Below are positions 49,430 to 58,491 of a stretch of DNA of 64,000 bases, piece after piece. Where the stretch lies: NCBI RefSeq assembly GCF_001442625.1, contig NZ_LMZQ01000009.1, positions 1 to 64,000 on the forward strand, given 5' to 3'. Origin of the DNA: Pedobacter ginsenosidimutans. GTDB taxonomy: Bacteria; Bacteroidota; Bacteroidia; Sphingobacteriales; Sphingobacteriaceae. The notes under the pieces were generated by a model. It worked only from the letters and a program-made list of their open reading frames with translations. It searched no databases and was not told where the DNA came from. Numbering within the stretch: position 1 is the stretch's first letter; each line of letters starts with the position of its first letter. The position numbers and the translations under genes are program-made.

Positions 49430-51520
49430 ATGCAAAGTTTCAGAACAGAACTCGAAAATCCGATTGTCGAGCAGGACATTATCGATTTAGAGAATAAGAT
49501 TAAAGCTTTTAGAGATGGAACCATCCATGACGAAAAGTTTAGAAGCCTCCGTTTAGCACGCGGTGTTTACGGTCAAAGACAACCTGGCGTACAAATGGTG
49601 CGTATTAAATTGCCTTTTGGTAAGGTAACTTTTAAGCAGTTGTTACGTATTGCAGATATTGCTGATGAGTATGGAAGTGGAAATTTACACTTAACCACCC
49701 GTCAGGATATTCAGATTCACTATGTGAGTTTAGACCGTACTCCAGAGCTTTGGGCTAAATTAGAGCAGGATGATATTACGCTTCGCGAGGCTTGTGGAAA
49801 TACGGTACGTAATGTAACGGCTTCTCCAAATTCTGGAATCGATGCTGAAGAACCTTTTGATGTTTCGCCTTATGCGCAAGCGGTATTTGCTTACTTTTTG
49901 CGTAACCCGATCTGTCAGGAAATGGGTAGAAAGATTAAAATTTCATTTTCTTCGAGTGATAGAGATACTGCATTTAGTTACATTCACGATTTAGGTTTTA
50001 TTCCTAAAATTAACGAAAATGGCGAACGTGGATTTAAAGTTTTGTTTGCAGGTGGTTTAGGGGCACAACCATTTTTGGCCAATGCGGTACACGAATTTTT
50101 GCCTGAAGATCAATTGATTCCGTTTACTGAATCTGTTCTTCGTGTGTTCGACCGTTATGGCGAACGTACCAACCGTAATAAAGCACGTTTAAAATACCTG
50201 GTTCAAAAACTAGGTTTAGAAGAAGTTTTACGTTTGGTTGCCGAAGAGCGTATTGCCAACAAAGTAAAAACCTTTAAAATAGATATTAATACTGTACCTC
50301 AGCCAACTTTGCCTTTAGCGCAAGAATACCCTGCGGTAGAAATATTAAACGAAGCCCATTACAAACATTGGTTAGCCACTAACGTAATTGAGCAAAAACA
50401 AGCCAGATTTTATGGCGTTTATGTAAAAGTTCAGGTAGGGGATATCAAAACTGATAAAGCAAGGGCTTTTGTTGATGCCATCAGATTATACGTGGCCGAT
50501 GAAATCAGAATCACCCAAAACCAGGGGTTGCTGTTAAAGTTTGTCCGCAAAGAAGCATTACCTTCGTTATATGCGGCTTTAAATAAAATTGGTTTTACTA
50601 CAGCAGGTTTTGATAGTTTAGCCGATATTACCACTTGTCCTGGTACCGATACCTGTAATCTGGGTATTTCGAACTCAATGACCTTGGCCGAAGTTTTGGA
50701 AGAGGTGATTTATACCGATTTCCCTGAGTTTATCTATGAGAAAAACATCAAGATCAAAATCAGTGGATGTATGAACTCTTGCGGTCAGCATGGTTTGGCT
50801 GAGATTGGTTTCCATGGAAGTTCGGTAAAAGCTGAAGGAAAAGTTGTTCCGGCAGTTCAGGTGATGTTGGGCGGTGGTACTGTAGGTAATGGTGTGGGTA
50901 GAGTAGCAGAACGTGTAATTAAAGTGCCATCTAAAAGAGCAACAAGTGTTTTACATTTCATCTTGAATGATTTTAAAGCCAATAACCTGGCAGATGAGAA
51001 CTTTCACCAATATTATGATAGAAAAGGTAAAGACCATTTTTATCAGTTGTTAAAACCGCTGGCTGATTTAACTAACCTTAAAACAGAAGAATTTGTAGAT
51101 TGGGGTCATGTAGAAGAGTTTGTGACTGCAATTGGTGTAGGCGAGTGTGCCGGTGTAGTGATCGATTTAGTTGCTACTTTATTGTTAGAAGCTGATGAAA
51201 AATTTGATTGGGCAAAGCAAAACCTGGATAAAGGTGCTTATGCCGATGCCATTTATCATACTTACAGCACTTTTGTAAGCGCTGCAAAATCTTTACTGTT
51301 AGATAAAGGCGTAAACAGCAGCACACAGGTAGGTGTAATCCGCGAATTTGATAACCACTATGTAGAAACTGGAGAATTTAATTTATCGACCAATTTTTCT
51401 GACCTGGTGTTACAGATCAATAAAAATGAACCAACAGCTGAGTTTGCTCAGAAATATTTCGAAGAAGCAAAACAATTTTTAAATCAGATTAAAGCGAAAA
51501 GGAGCTTAGTAAACGCATAA
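49430..51520 (+). CDS. Assimilatory sulfite reductase (siroheme/4Fe-4S hemoprotein), HEPN-extended
   Basis: The 696-residue protein reduces sulfite to sulfide with six electrons. The nitrite/sulfite reductase half-domains repeat in order: ferredoxin-like (GQRQPGVQMVRIKLPFG), siroheme domain (NLHLTTRQDIQIHYV, GNTVRNVTASPNSG), then the second pair (QNQGLLLKFVRK). Cluster and siroheme ligands are TTCPGTDTCNLG (Cys403, Cys409) and SGCMNSCGQHG (Cys447, Cys451). A helical tail of about 130 residues (560-696: LEADEKFDWAKQNLDKGAYADAIYHTYSTFVSAAKSLLLD) is HEPN-like and extra to the core enzyme. It heads the sulfur operon and lies behind the cysteine leader. Confidence 0.9.
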   Translation: MQSFRTELENPIVEQDIIDLENKIKAFRDGTIHDEKFRSLRLARGVYGQRQPGVQMVRIKLPFGKVTFKQLLRIADIADEYGSGNLHLTTRQDIQIHYVSLDRTPELWAKLEQDDITLREACGNTVRNVTASPNSGIDAEEPFDVSPYAQAVFAYFLRNPICQEMGRKIKISFSSSDRDTAFSYIHDLGFIPKINENGERGFKVLFAGGLGAQPFLANAVHEFLPEDQLIPFTESVLRVFDRYGERTNRNKARLKYLVQKLGLEEVLRLVAEERIANKVKTFKIDINTVPQPTLPLAQEYPAVEILNEAHYKHWLATNVIEQKQARFYGVYVKVQVGDIKTDKARAFVDAIRLYVADEIRITQNQGLLLKFVRKEALPSLYAALNKIGFTTAGFDSLADITTCPGTDTCNLGISNSMTLAEVLEEVIYTDFPEFIYEKNIKIKISGCMNSCGQHGLAEIGFHGSSVKAEGKVVPAVQVMLGGGTVGNGVGRVAERVIKVPSKRATSVLHFILNDFKANNLADENFHQYYDRKGKDHFYQLLKPLADLTNLKTEEFVDWGHVEEFVTAIGVGECAGVVIDLVATLLLEADEKFDWAKQNLDKGAYADAIYHTYSTFVSAAKSLLLDKGVNSSTQVGVIREFDNHYVETGEFNLSTNFSDLVLQINKNEPTAEFAQKYFEEAKQFLNQIKAKRSLVNA

Positions 51521-51521
51521 C

Positions 51522-52298
51522 ATGGGAGAGCAGAGATTAAACGTGGAATCAAGGATAACCCTTTTAGGGGCAGGTCCTGGAGATCCTGATTTATTGACAT
51601 TGAAAGGGGTTAAAGCGTTGCAAACTGCAGATGTGGTTTTGTACGATGCCTTAACCAATGAAGCTTTATTGGAGCATGCTCCGGCAGAAGCCATTAAAGT
51701 TTATGTAGGAAAACGTTCAGGTGAGCATTCTTATCCTCAGGATACCATTAATAAATTAATGATTGATTACGCTTTAAATTACGGTCATGTAGTGCGTTTG
51801 AAAGGTGGTGATCCATTTGTTTTTGGCAGAGGTTATGAAGAATTGGATTATGCAGCTTCATACAGCATTCCGGTGAGTGTTATCCCTGGTATTTCGAGTT
51901 CTATTGGTGTACCAGGCTTGCAGCAGATTCCGGTTACACACCGTGGTATGAGCGAAAGCTTTTGGGTAATTACCGGAACAACCACTTCGGGAGAGGTTTC
52001 GGCTGATATTTATCAGGCAGCACATTCTAATGCGACAGTTGTGGTACTTATGGGACTTAAAAAATTACCTAAAATTGTGGAGATTTTTAAAGCTGCAGGT
52101 AAACACCATTTACCAACCGCAGTGGTTCAGAACGGATCTGCAGAAGATGAAAGATTAGTTGTTGGCGTGGTTGAAACTATAGAAAGTTTAGTACAGCAAG
52201 AAAATATTAAAGCACCTGCTTTATTAATTTTTGGAGAAGTTGTATCATTACATCCATCATTTAAGAAATTAATTAAACAATATGCAAGTATTGCCTAA
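51522..52298 (+). CDS. cobA: Uroporphyrinogen-III C-methyltransferase (SUMT)
   Basis: The 258-residue enzyme adds two SAM-derived methyl groups to uroporphyrinogen III to make precorrin-2, the siroheme precursor. Motifs: VGAGPGD-type LLGAGPGDPDLLTLKG (14-29), VVLYDAL, HVVRLKGGDPFVFGRGYEEL (89-108), VIPGISSSIGVPGLQQIPVTHRG, and ALLIFGEVVSL. All SUMT signatures are intact. It starts one base after the sulfite reductase stop and overlaps the next gene by 17 nt, so siroheme supply is coupled to the enzyme that needs it. Confidence 0.93.
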   Translation: MGEQRLNVESRITLLGAGPGDPDLLTLKGVKALQTADVVLYDALTNEALLEHAPAEAIKVYVGKRSGEHSYPQDTINKLMIDYALNYGHVVRLKGGDPFVFGRGYEELDYAASYSIPVSVIPGISSSIGVPGLQQIPVTHRGMSESFWVITGTTTSGEVSADIYQAAHSNATVVVLMGLKKLPKIVEIFKAAGKHHLPTAVVQNGSAEDERLVVGVVETIESLVQQENIKAPALLIFGEVVSLHPSFKKLIKQYASIA

Positions 52299-53793
52299 CC
52301 AACCTGATAATGCAGCATCTTTTTCTGAAGAAGAAAAAGGTAACCAGCTTTTTCCAGTTTTTGTAAAGCTGAACAAGCTGCGTACATTATTAATTGGTGC
52401 AGGAAATATTGGACTTGAGAAATTAACTGCGATCGTAAATAATAGCCATAGTGCTACCATTACGATTGTTGCAGAGCTGGTATCACCAGAAGTTTATGCG
52501 CTTATCGCAAATTATCCGCTGATAAAAGTTAAGCAGAAAAGTTTCGATGTAGACGATCTTAATGACATTGACATTGTTTTCGCAGCAACCAATAACAATA
52601 TTTTAAACGAAGAGATCAGAAAGGTTACGCATGAGCGTGGCCTGTTGATCAATGTGGCTGATAAACCTGAACTTTGCGATTTCTATCTGGGATCAATTGT
52701 GCAAAAAGGCGATTTAAAGATTGCTATTTCTACAAACGGTAAATCGCCAACCATTGCCAAACGTTTAAAGCAGATTTTAAACGAAGGTTTACCTGCAGAA
52801 CTGGATGAAACTTTGCAGAATATGAGTGCTTTGCGCCAAACTTTAAACGGGGATTTTTCTGCAAAGGTTAAAAAACTTAATAAGGTTACCCAAAGTTTAA
52901 TTAACCCTAAAAAAAGTTTTGCCGAACGGAACATTAAATGGTTAATCTGGGCGGCCTCAGTTTTACTAATTGGTGCTATCGGATTTTCTTTGTGGAATAC
53001 CGAGCCAGAATTTCAGACTTTTCTGATCAATATTGATCCTTTATTCTATTGGTTTTTAGGTGCAGGGTTTTTATTCGCATTAATTGATGGTGCAATTGGC
53101 ATGTCGTATGGTGTTACTACTGCATCGTTCTCATTAGCGATGGGTTTACCTCCTGCATCGGCAAGTATGGCCATTCACATTTCTGAGGTAATGAGCAACG
53201 GAATTGCAGGTTGGATGCATTACCGTATGGGTAATGTAAACTGGAAATTATTCAAAATTTTAATCCTTCCTGCTATAATCGGTGCAGTTTTAGGTGCCTA
53301 TATCCTTTCTTCATTAGAACATTATAGTGCTTATGTGAAGCCTATTGTGGCTGTTTACACCTTGTTTTTAGGCGGAATCATTTTAATGAAAGCCTTCAAT
53401 GTGAAAAGAAAAAAAGCCGATCAAAAAATTAAAAAGATTGGCTTATTGGGCTTTGTTGGTGGTTTTATCGATGCTGCCTTTGGTGGTGGCTGGGGTTCGA
53501 TCGTATTATCGAGCTTAATTGCAGGTGGCCGTCACCCATTATTTTCTTTAGGAACGGTAAAAATCAGCCGCTTTTTTATCGCCACCTTAAGTTCGCTTAC
53601 ATTTTTTACTATGTTAGGTGGCAAACATTGGGAAGCTGTTGTAGGCTTAATTATTGGTAGTGCAATCGCATCACCGATTGCTGCAAAAGTATCGAACAAA
53701 ATTTCTGCAAAAACCATTATGGTTGCCGTGGGGATTATCGTGATGATTGTAAGCTTACGCAGTGTAATTATGTTTATTTTAAAATTAATATAG
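52282..53793 (+). CDS. Fusion of siroheme synthase (precorrin-2 dehydrogenase/ferrochelatase) and TSUP permease
   Basis: The 503-residue protein joins two functions. Residues about 22-180 match the Met8/CysG N-terminal domain: LFPVFVKLNKLRTLLIGAGNIGLEKL (NAD motif), IDIVFAATNNNILNEEI, LINVADKPELCDFYLGSIVQKGDLKIAISTNGKSPTIAKRLKQ. After a link (about 180-218) come eight or so membrane helices of the TauE/SafE (TSUP) family, with GFLFALIDGAIGMSYGVTTASF and the repeat counterpart GFVGGFIDAAFGGGWGSIVLSS. TSUP proteins move sulfur compounds such as sulfite or sulfoacetate. The fused gene sits between cobA and cysH, so a sulfur role for the permease is well supported. Confidence 0.87.
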   Translation: MQVLPNQPDNAASFSEEEKGNQLFPVFVKLNKLRTLLIGAGNIGLEKLTAIVNNSHSATITIVAELVSPEVYALIANYPLIKVKQKSFDVDDLNDIDIVFAATNNNILNEEIRKVTHERGLLINVADKPELCDFYLGSIVQKGDLKIAISTNGKSPTIAKRLKQILNEGLPAELDETLQNMSALRQTLNGDFSAKVKKLNKVTQSLINPKKSFAERNIKWLIWAASVLLIGAIGFSLWNTEPEFQTFLINIDPLFYWFLGAGFLFALIDGAIGMSYGVTTASFSLAMGLPPASASMAIHISEVMSNGIAGWMHYRMGNVNWKLFKILILPAIIGAVLGAYILSSLEHYSAYVKPIVAVYTLFLGGIILMKAFNVKRKKADQKIKKIGLLGFVGGFIDAAFGGGWGSIVLSSLIAGGRHPLFSLGTVKISRFFIATLSSLTFFTMLGGKHWEAVVGLIIGSAIASPIAAKVSNKISAKTIMVAVGIIVMIVSLRSVIMFILKLI

Positions 53794-53795
53794 TG

Positions 53796-54494
53796 ATGGA
53801 GAACCTAGAGGAGATAAAAGTAGCACTGGCAGGTTTAAGTACAATTGATAAACTGAAATTTTTAGCAGATAAATATGCCGACCGGATTATATTTTCGACC
53901 AGTTTTGGTTGGGAAGATCAGGCGATTACACATTTAATTTTTTCAAATAATATTCCAATCAAGGTTTTTACTTTAGAAACCGGACGTTTGTTTCCCGAAA
54001 CCTATTACGTTTGGAACCGTACCTTAGAAATTTACAATAAACCCATTCATGCCTATTATCCGCAAAATGAGCTGTTGCAGGATATGGTGAATACAAAAGG
54101 CCCGAGCAGCTTTTACGAATCGGTAGAAAATAGAAAAGAATGTTGTTACATCCGTAAAATCGAACCTTTAAAAAGAGCATTAAAAGGTAATGAGATCTGG
54201 GTAACAGGAATCAGGGCCGATCAAAGTGCCAACCGCGAAGATATGCACGATTTAGAATGGGATGAAGGGAACCAATTGGTTAAATTCCACCCTATATTCG
54301 ATTGGACTTTAGATGATGTGAAAGCATACATTAAAGAAAATAACATTGTTTACAATACCCTGCACGATAAAGGTTTCCCGAGTATTGGTTGTGCCCCATG
54401 TACAAGAGCAGTACAGCCAGGTGAAGATTTTAGGGCCGGTAGGTGGTGGTGGGAAGACCAGAGTAAAAAAGAATGCGGTTTGCATGCTACTTAA
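53796..54494 (+). CDS. cysH: Phosphoadenylyl/adenylyl-sulfate reductase
   Basis: The 232-residue enzyme reduces activated sulfate to sulfite. It has the PP-loop-type IIFSTSFGWEDQAITHL, TLETGRLFPETYYVW, and WVTGIRADQSANRE. Two cysteine pairs, KECCYIRK and GCAPCTRA, mark a 4Fe-4S enzyme of the APS-reductase type, and the C-terminal ECGLH holds the catalytic Cys. I start at the ATG 53796; an overlapping GTG at 53793 is less likely. It follows the fusion gene by 2 nt. An untranslated gap of 177 nt with repeats separates it from cysD. Confidence 0.92.
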   Translation: MENLEEIKVALAGLSTIDKLKFLADKYADRIIFSTSFGWEDQAITHLIFSNNIPIKVFTLETGRLFPETYYVWNRTLEIYNKPIHAYYPQNELLQDMVNTKGPSSFYESVENRKECCYIRKIEPLKRALKGNEIWVTGIRADQSANREDMHDLEWDEGNQLVKFHPIFDWTLDDVKAYIKENNIVYNTLHDKGFPSIGCAPCTRAVQPGEDFRAGRWWWEDQSKKECGLHAT

Positions 54495-54524
54495 GGTAGA
54501 AGGCTAAAAGATAGAAGGTTTATA

Positions 54525-54668
54525 TTCCTTATTGAATGAAACATTGGAATATCCCAACATTCAAACCTTCCAAACATTTTTAACAACAATAACAACAACA
54601 AATATAACAAGTTGAATAATTGAGGAATTTAATATTCAATCATTCAACATTTAAACATTCCAACAATT
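54525..54668. repeat. Duplicated AT-rich self-complementary element between cysH and cysD
   Basis: Two diverged copies, 54525-54579 and 54610-54668, each combine words like TTGAAT, AACATT, GGAAT with their complements (ATTCAA, AATGTT, ATTCC). CAACATTCAAACCTTCC and CAACATTTAAACATTCC are the clearest matching ends. An AACAACAATAACAACAAC run separates them. They fill the spacer before cysD. Confidence 0.55.
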
Positions 54669-54671
54669 GAA

Positions 54672-55577
54672 ATGAGTACATATAATTTTGATTATTTAGA
54701 TGAACTAGAGGCCGAGGCTATTCACATTTTACGTGAAGTAGCAGGTCAGTTTGAAAAACCAGCCTTATTATTTTCGGGTGGAAAAGATTCAATTACTTTA
54801 GTTCGTTTGGCAGAAAAAGCTTTCCGTCCGGGGAAATTTCCTTTTCCTTTAGTACATATTGATACAGGCCATAATTTTGAAGAAACCATCACTTACCGCG
54901 ATCAGATGGTAGAGCGAATTGGCGAGAAATTAATCATTGGATCTGTGCAAGAATCAATAGATCAGGGTAAAGTTGTAGAGCAAACAGGCAAAAATGCCAG
55001 TAGAAATGCTTTGCAGACCGTAACCTTACTCGATACCATTGCAAAGTACCAGTTTGATGCCTGCATCGGCGGTGCGCGTAGAGATGAAGAAAAAGCAAGG
55101 GCTAAAGAACGTATTTTCTCTGTTCGTGATGAATTTGGCCAATGGGATCCAAAACGCCAACGTCCTGAACTTTGGAATATTTACAACGGTAAAATCCATA
55201 AAGGAGAAAATATCCGTGTATTCCCGATCAGTAACTGGACAGAATTAGATGTTTGGAATTATATCCGCAGAGAGAAAATAGATCTGCCAAGTATTTATTT
55301 CTCGCACGAACGTGATTGTATCACCAGAAACGGACAGCTGATGGCAGCTTCGCCATTTTTAAATATGGATGATGAAGATGTGGTAGAACGCAAACAGGTT
55401 CGTTTCCGTACCGTGGGCGATATGTCTTGTACTGCTGCGGTAGAATCGGATGCCACTTTGATTGATGATATTATTTCTGAAATCAGCGCTTCTAAAATTT
55501 CAGAGCGTGGTGCCCGTATGGATGATAAAGTTTCTGAAGCCGCAATGGAAGACAGAAAAAAAGGAGGATATTTTTAA
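54672..55577 (+). CDS. cysD: Sulfate adenylyltransferase subunit 2
   Basis: The 301-residue catalytic subunit forms APS from ATP and sulfate. PP-loop motif SGGKDS at 35-40, then LVRLAEKAFRPGKFPFPLVHIDTGHNFEETI, GGARRDEEKARAKERIFS, WNIYNG and FPISNWTELDVWNYI, all standard for CysD. The C-terminal GARMDDKVSEAAMEDRKKGGYF is the family ending. It works as a heterodimer with the CysN GTPase encoded next. Both flanking spacers carry duplicated repeat elements. Confidence 0.95.
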   Translation: MSTYNFDYLDELEAEAIHILREVAGQFEKPALLFSGGKDSITLVRLAEKAFRPGKFPFPLVHIDTGHNFEETITYRDQMVERIGEKLIIGSVQESIDQGKVVEQTGKNASRNALQTVTLLDTIAKYQFDACIGGARRDEEKARAKERIFSVRDEFGQWDPKRQRPELWNIYNGKIHKGENIRVFPISNWTELDVWNYIRREKIDLPSIYFSHERDCITRNGQLMAASPFLNMDDEDVVERKQVRFRTVGDMSCTAAVESDATLIDDIISEISASKISERGARMDDKVSEAAMEDRKKGGYF

Positions 55578-55579
55578 AG

Positions 55580-55757
55580 AGAGATTTGAGTATTGAGATG
55601 TGAGATTTGAGACTTTTGAAATTGTCTAACATCTCAAATCTATTATCTCAAATCAAAAGAATACATATTAAAATTTTAAGAGCGATTTGAGCCTTTGGAT
55701 GTAAGATTTGAGAACCTTGCATCTGTCTAATATCTCAAATCTATTATCTCATATCTA
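55580..55757. repeat. Tandem duplication between cysD and cysN
   Basis: Copy 1 (55580-55654) and copy 2 (55679-55757) each carry GAGATTTGAG-type words followed by their complement ATCTCAAATC, so each could fold on itself. The offset is about 101-104 nt. After copy 1 lies ACATATTAAAATTTT (55663-55677), identical to 55767-55781 in the first codons of cysN, so the duplicated unit reached into the gene. Confidence 0.75.
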
Positions 55758-55762
55758 AAAAA

Positions 55763-57013
55763 ATGAACATATTAAAATTTTTCACAGCAGGCAGTGTAGA
55801 TGATGGTAAAAGTACCTTAATCGGCCGTTTGTTATACGATACAGATTCTATTTTGGCCGATCAATTAGAAGCTTTACAGAGCTCTAACCGCAAAAATGAT
55901 GACGGAACAATAGATTTGGCCATTTTAACCGATGGTTTAAGAGCAGAGCGCGAGCAAGGTATTACCATTGATGTAGCTTATAAATACTTTCAGACCGAAA
56001 AACGCAAATTTATTATTGCCGACACACCTGGCCACATTCAATATACAAGAAATATGGTTACGGGTGCCTCTACTGCCAACCTGGCTATTATTTTGATCGA
56101 TGCCCGTAATGGCGTGGTAGAACAGACCATCCGCCACTCGTATATCGTTTCTTTATTGGGCATTAAACATGTAGTGGTTTGTATCAATAAAATGGATATG
56201 GTTGACTATAGCGAAACCGTTTATAGCGCAATTATAGAGAAATATAAGGTTTTGGCTCAGCAATTAAAGCTTGTTGATGTAACCTATATTCCGGTTAGTG
56301 CCTTAAAAGGCGATAATATTGTGCAAAATTCAGGTAACATGGATTGGTACGAAGGAGAGAGTTTGCTGCATTTCTTGGAGAAGGTTGATACCGACAATTT
56401 GGATAAATCTCAATTGGCCCGTATGCCAGTGCAGTGGGTAATACGTCCACAAACAGAAGCATTGCACGATTACCGTGGTTATGCAGGTAGGGTGTTAAGT
56501 GGTACCTTTAACTTAAATGATAAAGTTACCGTATTGCCTAGTGGTGCGAGTTCTACTGTTGAAAAAATTGAATTTTTTGATCAGACACCAGATGCAGCTC
56601 ACGCTGGCCAGTCGGTTATTATTCACTTGAAAGATGATGTAGATATTAGCCGTGGCGATACCATTGTAAATGCTTCGGCATTGCCGCAAGAATCGAAGCT
56701 GATTGAAGCAGACCTTTGCTGGATGGATGGCCGTGCGTTAGATACTTCTATCATGTACAATATTCAGCACAACAGTAAAATCACCCGTTGTAAAATCAGT
56801 GAGATTTTGCATAAAGTTGATATCAATACACTTGAAAAACATGCTGCTGACGAATTTAAATTGAACGATATTGGCCGGGTGATTATTAAAACCGCTGATG
56901 CTTTGGCATTCGATTTATACGATGATAACCGGGCAAATGGTTCAGCTATTTTGGTCGATACGCGCACAAATTTAACCGTTGGCGCTTTGATGTTCAGGGC
57001 AGCAGTAGAATAA
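55763..57013 (+). CDS. cysN: Sulfate adenylyltransferase subunit 1 (GTPase)
   Basis: The 416-residue EF-Tu-like GTPase drives APS formation by CysD. G1 motif GSVDDGKST (10-18), G2 region REQGITIDVAYKYF, G3 DTPGH (87-91) and G4 NKMD (142-145) are intact. The two beta-barrel domains follow (VQWVIRPQTEALHDYRGYAGRVLSG; RCKISEILHKVDINTL). There is no C-terminal APS kinase domain. Its first codons are duplicated upstream. An intrinsic terminator at 57278 is the likely end of the sulfur operon. Confidence 0.94.
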   Translation: MNILKFFTAGSVDDGKSTLIGRLLYDTDSILADQLEALQSSNRKNDDGTIDLAILTDGLRAEREQGITIDVAYKYFQTEKRKFIIADTPGHIQYTRNMVTGASTANLAIILIDARNGVVEQTIRHSYIVSLLGIKHVVVCINKMDMVDYSETVYSAIIEKYKVLAQQLKLVDVTYIPVSALKGDNIVQNSGNMDWYEGESLLHFLEKVDTDNLDKSQLARMPVQWVIRPQTEALHDYRGYAGRVLSGTFNLNDKVTVLPSGASSTVEKIEFFDQTPDAAHAGQSVIIHLKDDVDISRGDTIVNASALPQESKLIEADLCWMDGRALDTSIMYNIQHNSKITRCKISEILHKVDINTLEKHAADEFKLNDIGRVIIKTADALAFDLYDDNRANGSAILVDTRTNLTVGALMFRAAVE

Positions 57014-57277
57014 AATGTAAAATGGATAATGGAAATTGATCAATGACCAATTTTCAATGACCAATAGCGAAAGCTTCAAGGAATATAGATAAAATCTTAA
57101 TCTTCTTAATTCCTTAATGGTGGAAAAATGGATGATGAAAATTGTGAAACGATGAGATCTTTATTTCAGCTTATTGGTCCGGAAATCATACAATCCTGAA
57201 AATCTTACAGTAGAGAACCACAACCAAATATAATAATGAAGACTTTAGGTTTTAATCTAAAGTGAAAGCAATTTCAG
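57014..57277. other. Spacer after cysN
   Basis: No gene is seen. It contains partially repeated phrases (TCAATGACCAATTTTCAATGACCAAT) typical of degenerate intergenic repeats, and leads to the terminator at 57278. Confidence 0.5.
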
Positions 57278-57307
57278 CGGGGCGCCAGATAGGGCAGCCC
57301 CGTTTTT
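57278..57307 (+). terminator. Intrinsic terminator at the end of the sulfur operon
   Basis: CGGGGC (57278-57283) and GCCCCG (57297-57302) form the stem, followed by TTTTT. It also argues against reading the downstream gene from the GTG at 57262. Confidence 0.75.
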
Positions 57308-57405
57308 CGTTTGACGATTTTTTAAACATTTTAAAGATAGGCGCTTTAAATTTTTTATATCTTAGTTTAAAACCCTCAGATAATTTTCCGAATAAACCAA
57401 AAACT

Positions 57406-58416
57406 ATGCACGCTGGAAAGAAATATACCTTCTTCGAATTTATTGTATGGACCCGACGAGATATTTACCGTTTAACCATTCTCGCAATTATCCCTACTGT
57501 ACTTTATCATTTTTGTAAGTTTACCTTTCTCTCCATTTCCTGGGTTCCGGTAGCACTTTTAGGTACCGCTGTTTCCTTTATTATTAGTTTTAAAAACAAT
57601 GCCAGTTATTCGCGACTTTGGGAAGCCAGGCAGATTTACGGCGGAATTATAAATGCGAGCCGTGCCTTCGGGGTAATGGTACGCGATTACTTAGCAGCTC
57701 AGGATAAAACAACAGATGTTCAGATCATTTTTTACCGTCATTTTGCCTGGTTAACTGCCCTTCGGTTTCAGTTAAGAGAGCCAAGGGCATGGGAAAACGC
57801 GAACGACCCCCGTAATATTGAGTACGCCAGATTGTATCATGTTTCCGAAAAAACTGATAAGTTAGAAGATACCCTATCGCAATACCTTTCAGCAGATGAG
57901 TTGAAATATATTTTAAACAAGAAGAATAAGGCCACCCAATTAATGGCTCTGCAATCGAGCCACATTAATAAATTGGCAACTGCCGGAAACTTATCCGATT
58001 TACAATTACAATCGTTGCAAAATTCTATTACAAGTTTCTACGATAATCAGGGTAAAGCCGAAAGAATTAAAAACTTTCCATATCCACGTCATTTTTCATC
58101 AATAGCAACCATTATGTTAAACCTGTTTGTGTTTTTGGTGCCCTATGGCTTATTAAACGAATTTAACAAATTAGGCAATGGTACTTTGATTGAGGGTTAT
58201 TCCATCTGGTTAAATGTTCCATTTGCAATTTTACTCACCTGGGTTTTTAACTCTTTGGATATTGTTGGCGAGAGTTCTACAAATCCTTTTGAAGGAAGTG
58301 CCAATGATGTACCCATTACCAATATCTCGCGGACAATAGAAATCGATATGAGGGATATGCTTGATGAAACTGATCTGCCTCCTGTACTAATACCAGAAAA
58401 TAGTATACTGATGTAA
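57406..58416 (+). CDS. Bestrophin-like (UPF0187) membrane channel protein
   Basis: The 336-residue protein from the ATG 57406 matches the usual length of bacterial bestrophins. It has membrane segments near residues 20-60 and 240-300, the signature SRLWEARQIYGGIINASRAF (about 67-86) and the later VPFAILLTWVFNSLDIVGESSTNPFEGSANDVPI. Bacterial homologues form pentameric ion channels in the inner membrane; selectivity varies. The longer frame from GTG 57262 would run through an intrinsic terminator and adds 48 residues without similarity, so I reject that start. Confidence 0.85.
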   Translation: MHAGKKYTFFEFIVWTRRDIYRLTILAIIPTVLYHFCKFTFLSISWVPVALLGTAVSFIISFKNNASYSRLWEARQIYGGIINASRAFGVMVRDYLAAQDKTTDVQIIFYRHFAWLTALRFQLREPRAWENANDPRNIEYARLYHVSEKTDKLEDTLSQYLSADELKYILNKKNKATQLMALQSSHINKLATAGNLSDLQLQSLQNSITSFYDNQGKAERIKNFPYPRHFSSIATIMLNLFVFLVPYGLLNEFNKLGNGTLIEGYSIWLNVPFAILLTWVFNSLDIVGESSTNPFEGSANDVPITNISRTIEIDMRDMLDETDLPPVLIPENSILM

Positions 58417-58491
58417 ATTTCCCTTATGGAAATGATGGAAAATAATCATCGTATTTGTATATTGATTAGAAGACAATAAATCACAGTTACC

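Noticed and set aside
55580..55757. CRISPR-like reading of the repeated ATCTCAAATC words
   Set aside because: Only two long units, internally self-complementary, no uniform repeat/spacer pattern and no cas genes.
57262..57405. Upstream GTG start giving a 384-residue bestrophin-like protein
   Set aside because: The extension would be translated across an intrinsic terminator (57278-57307), has no similarity to the family, and the ATG at 57406 gives the normal length.
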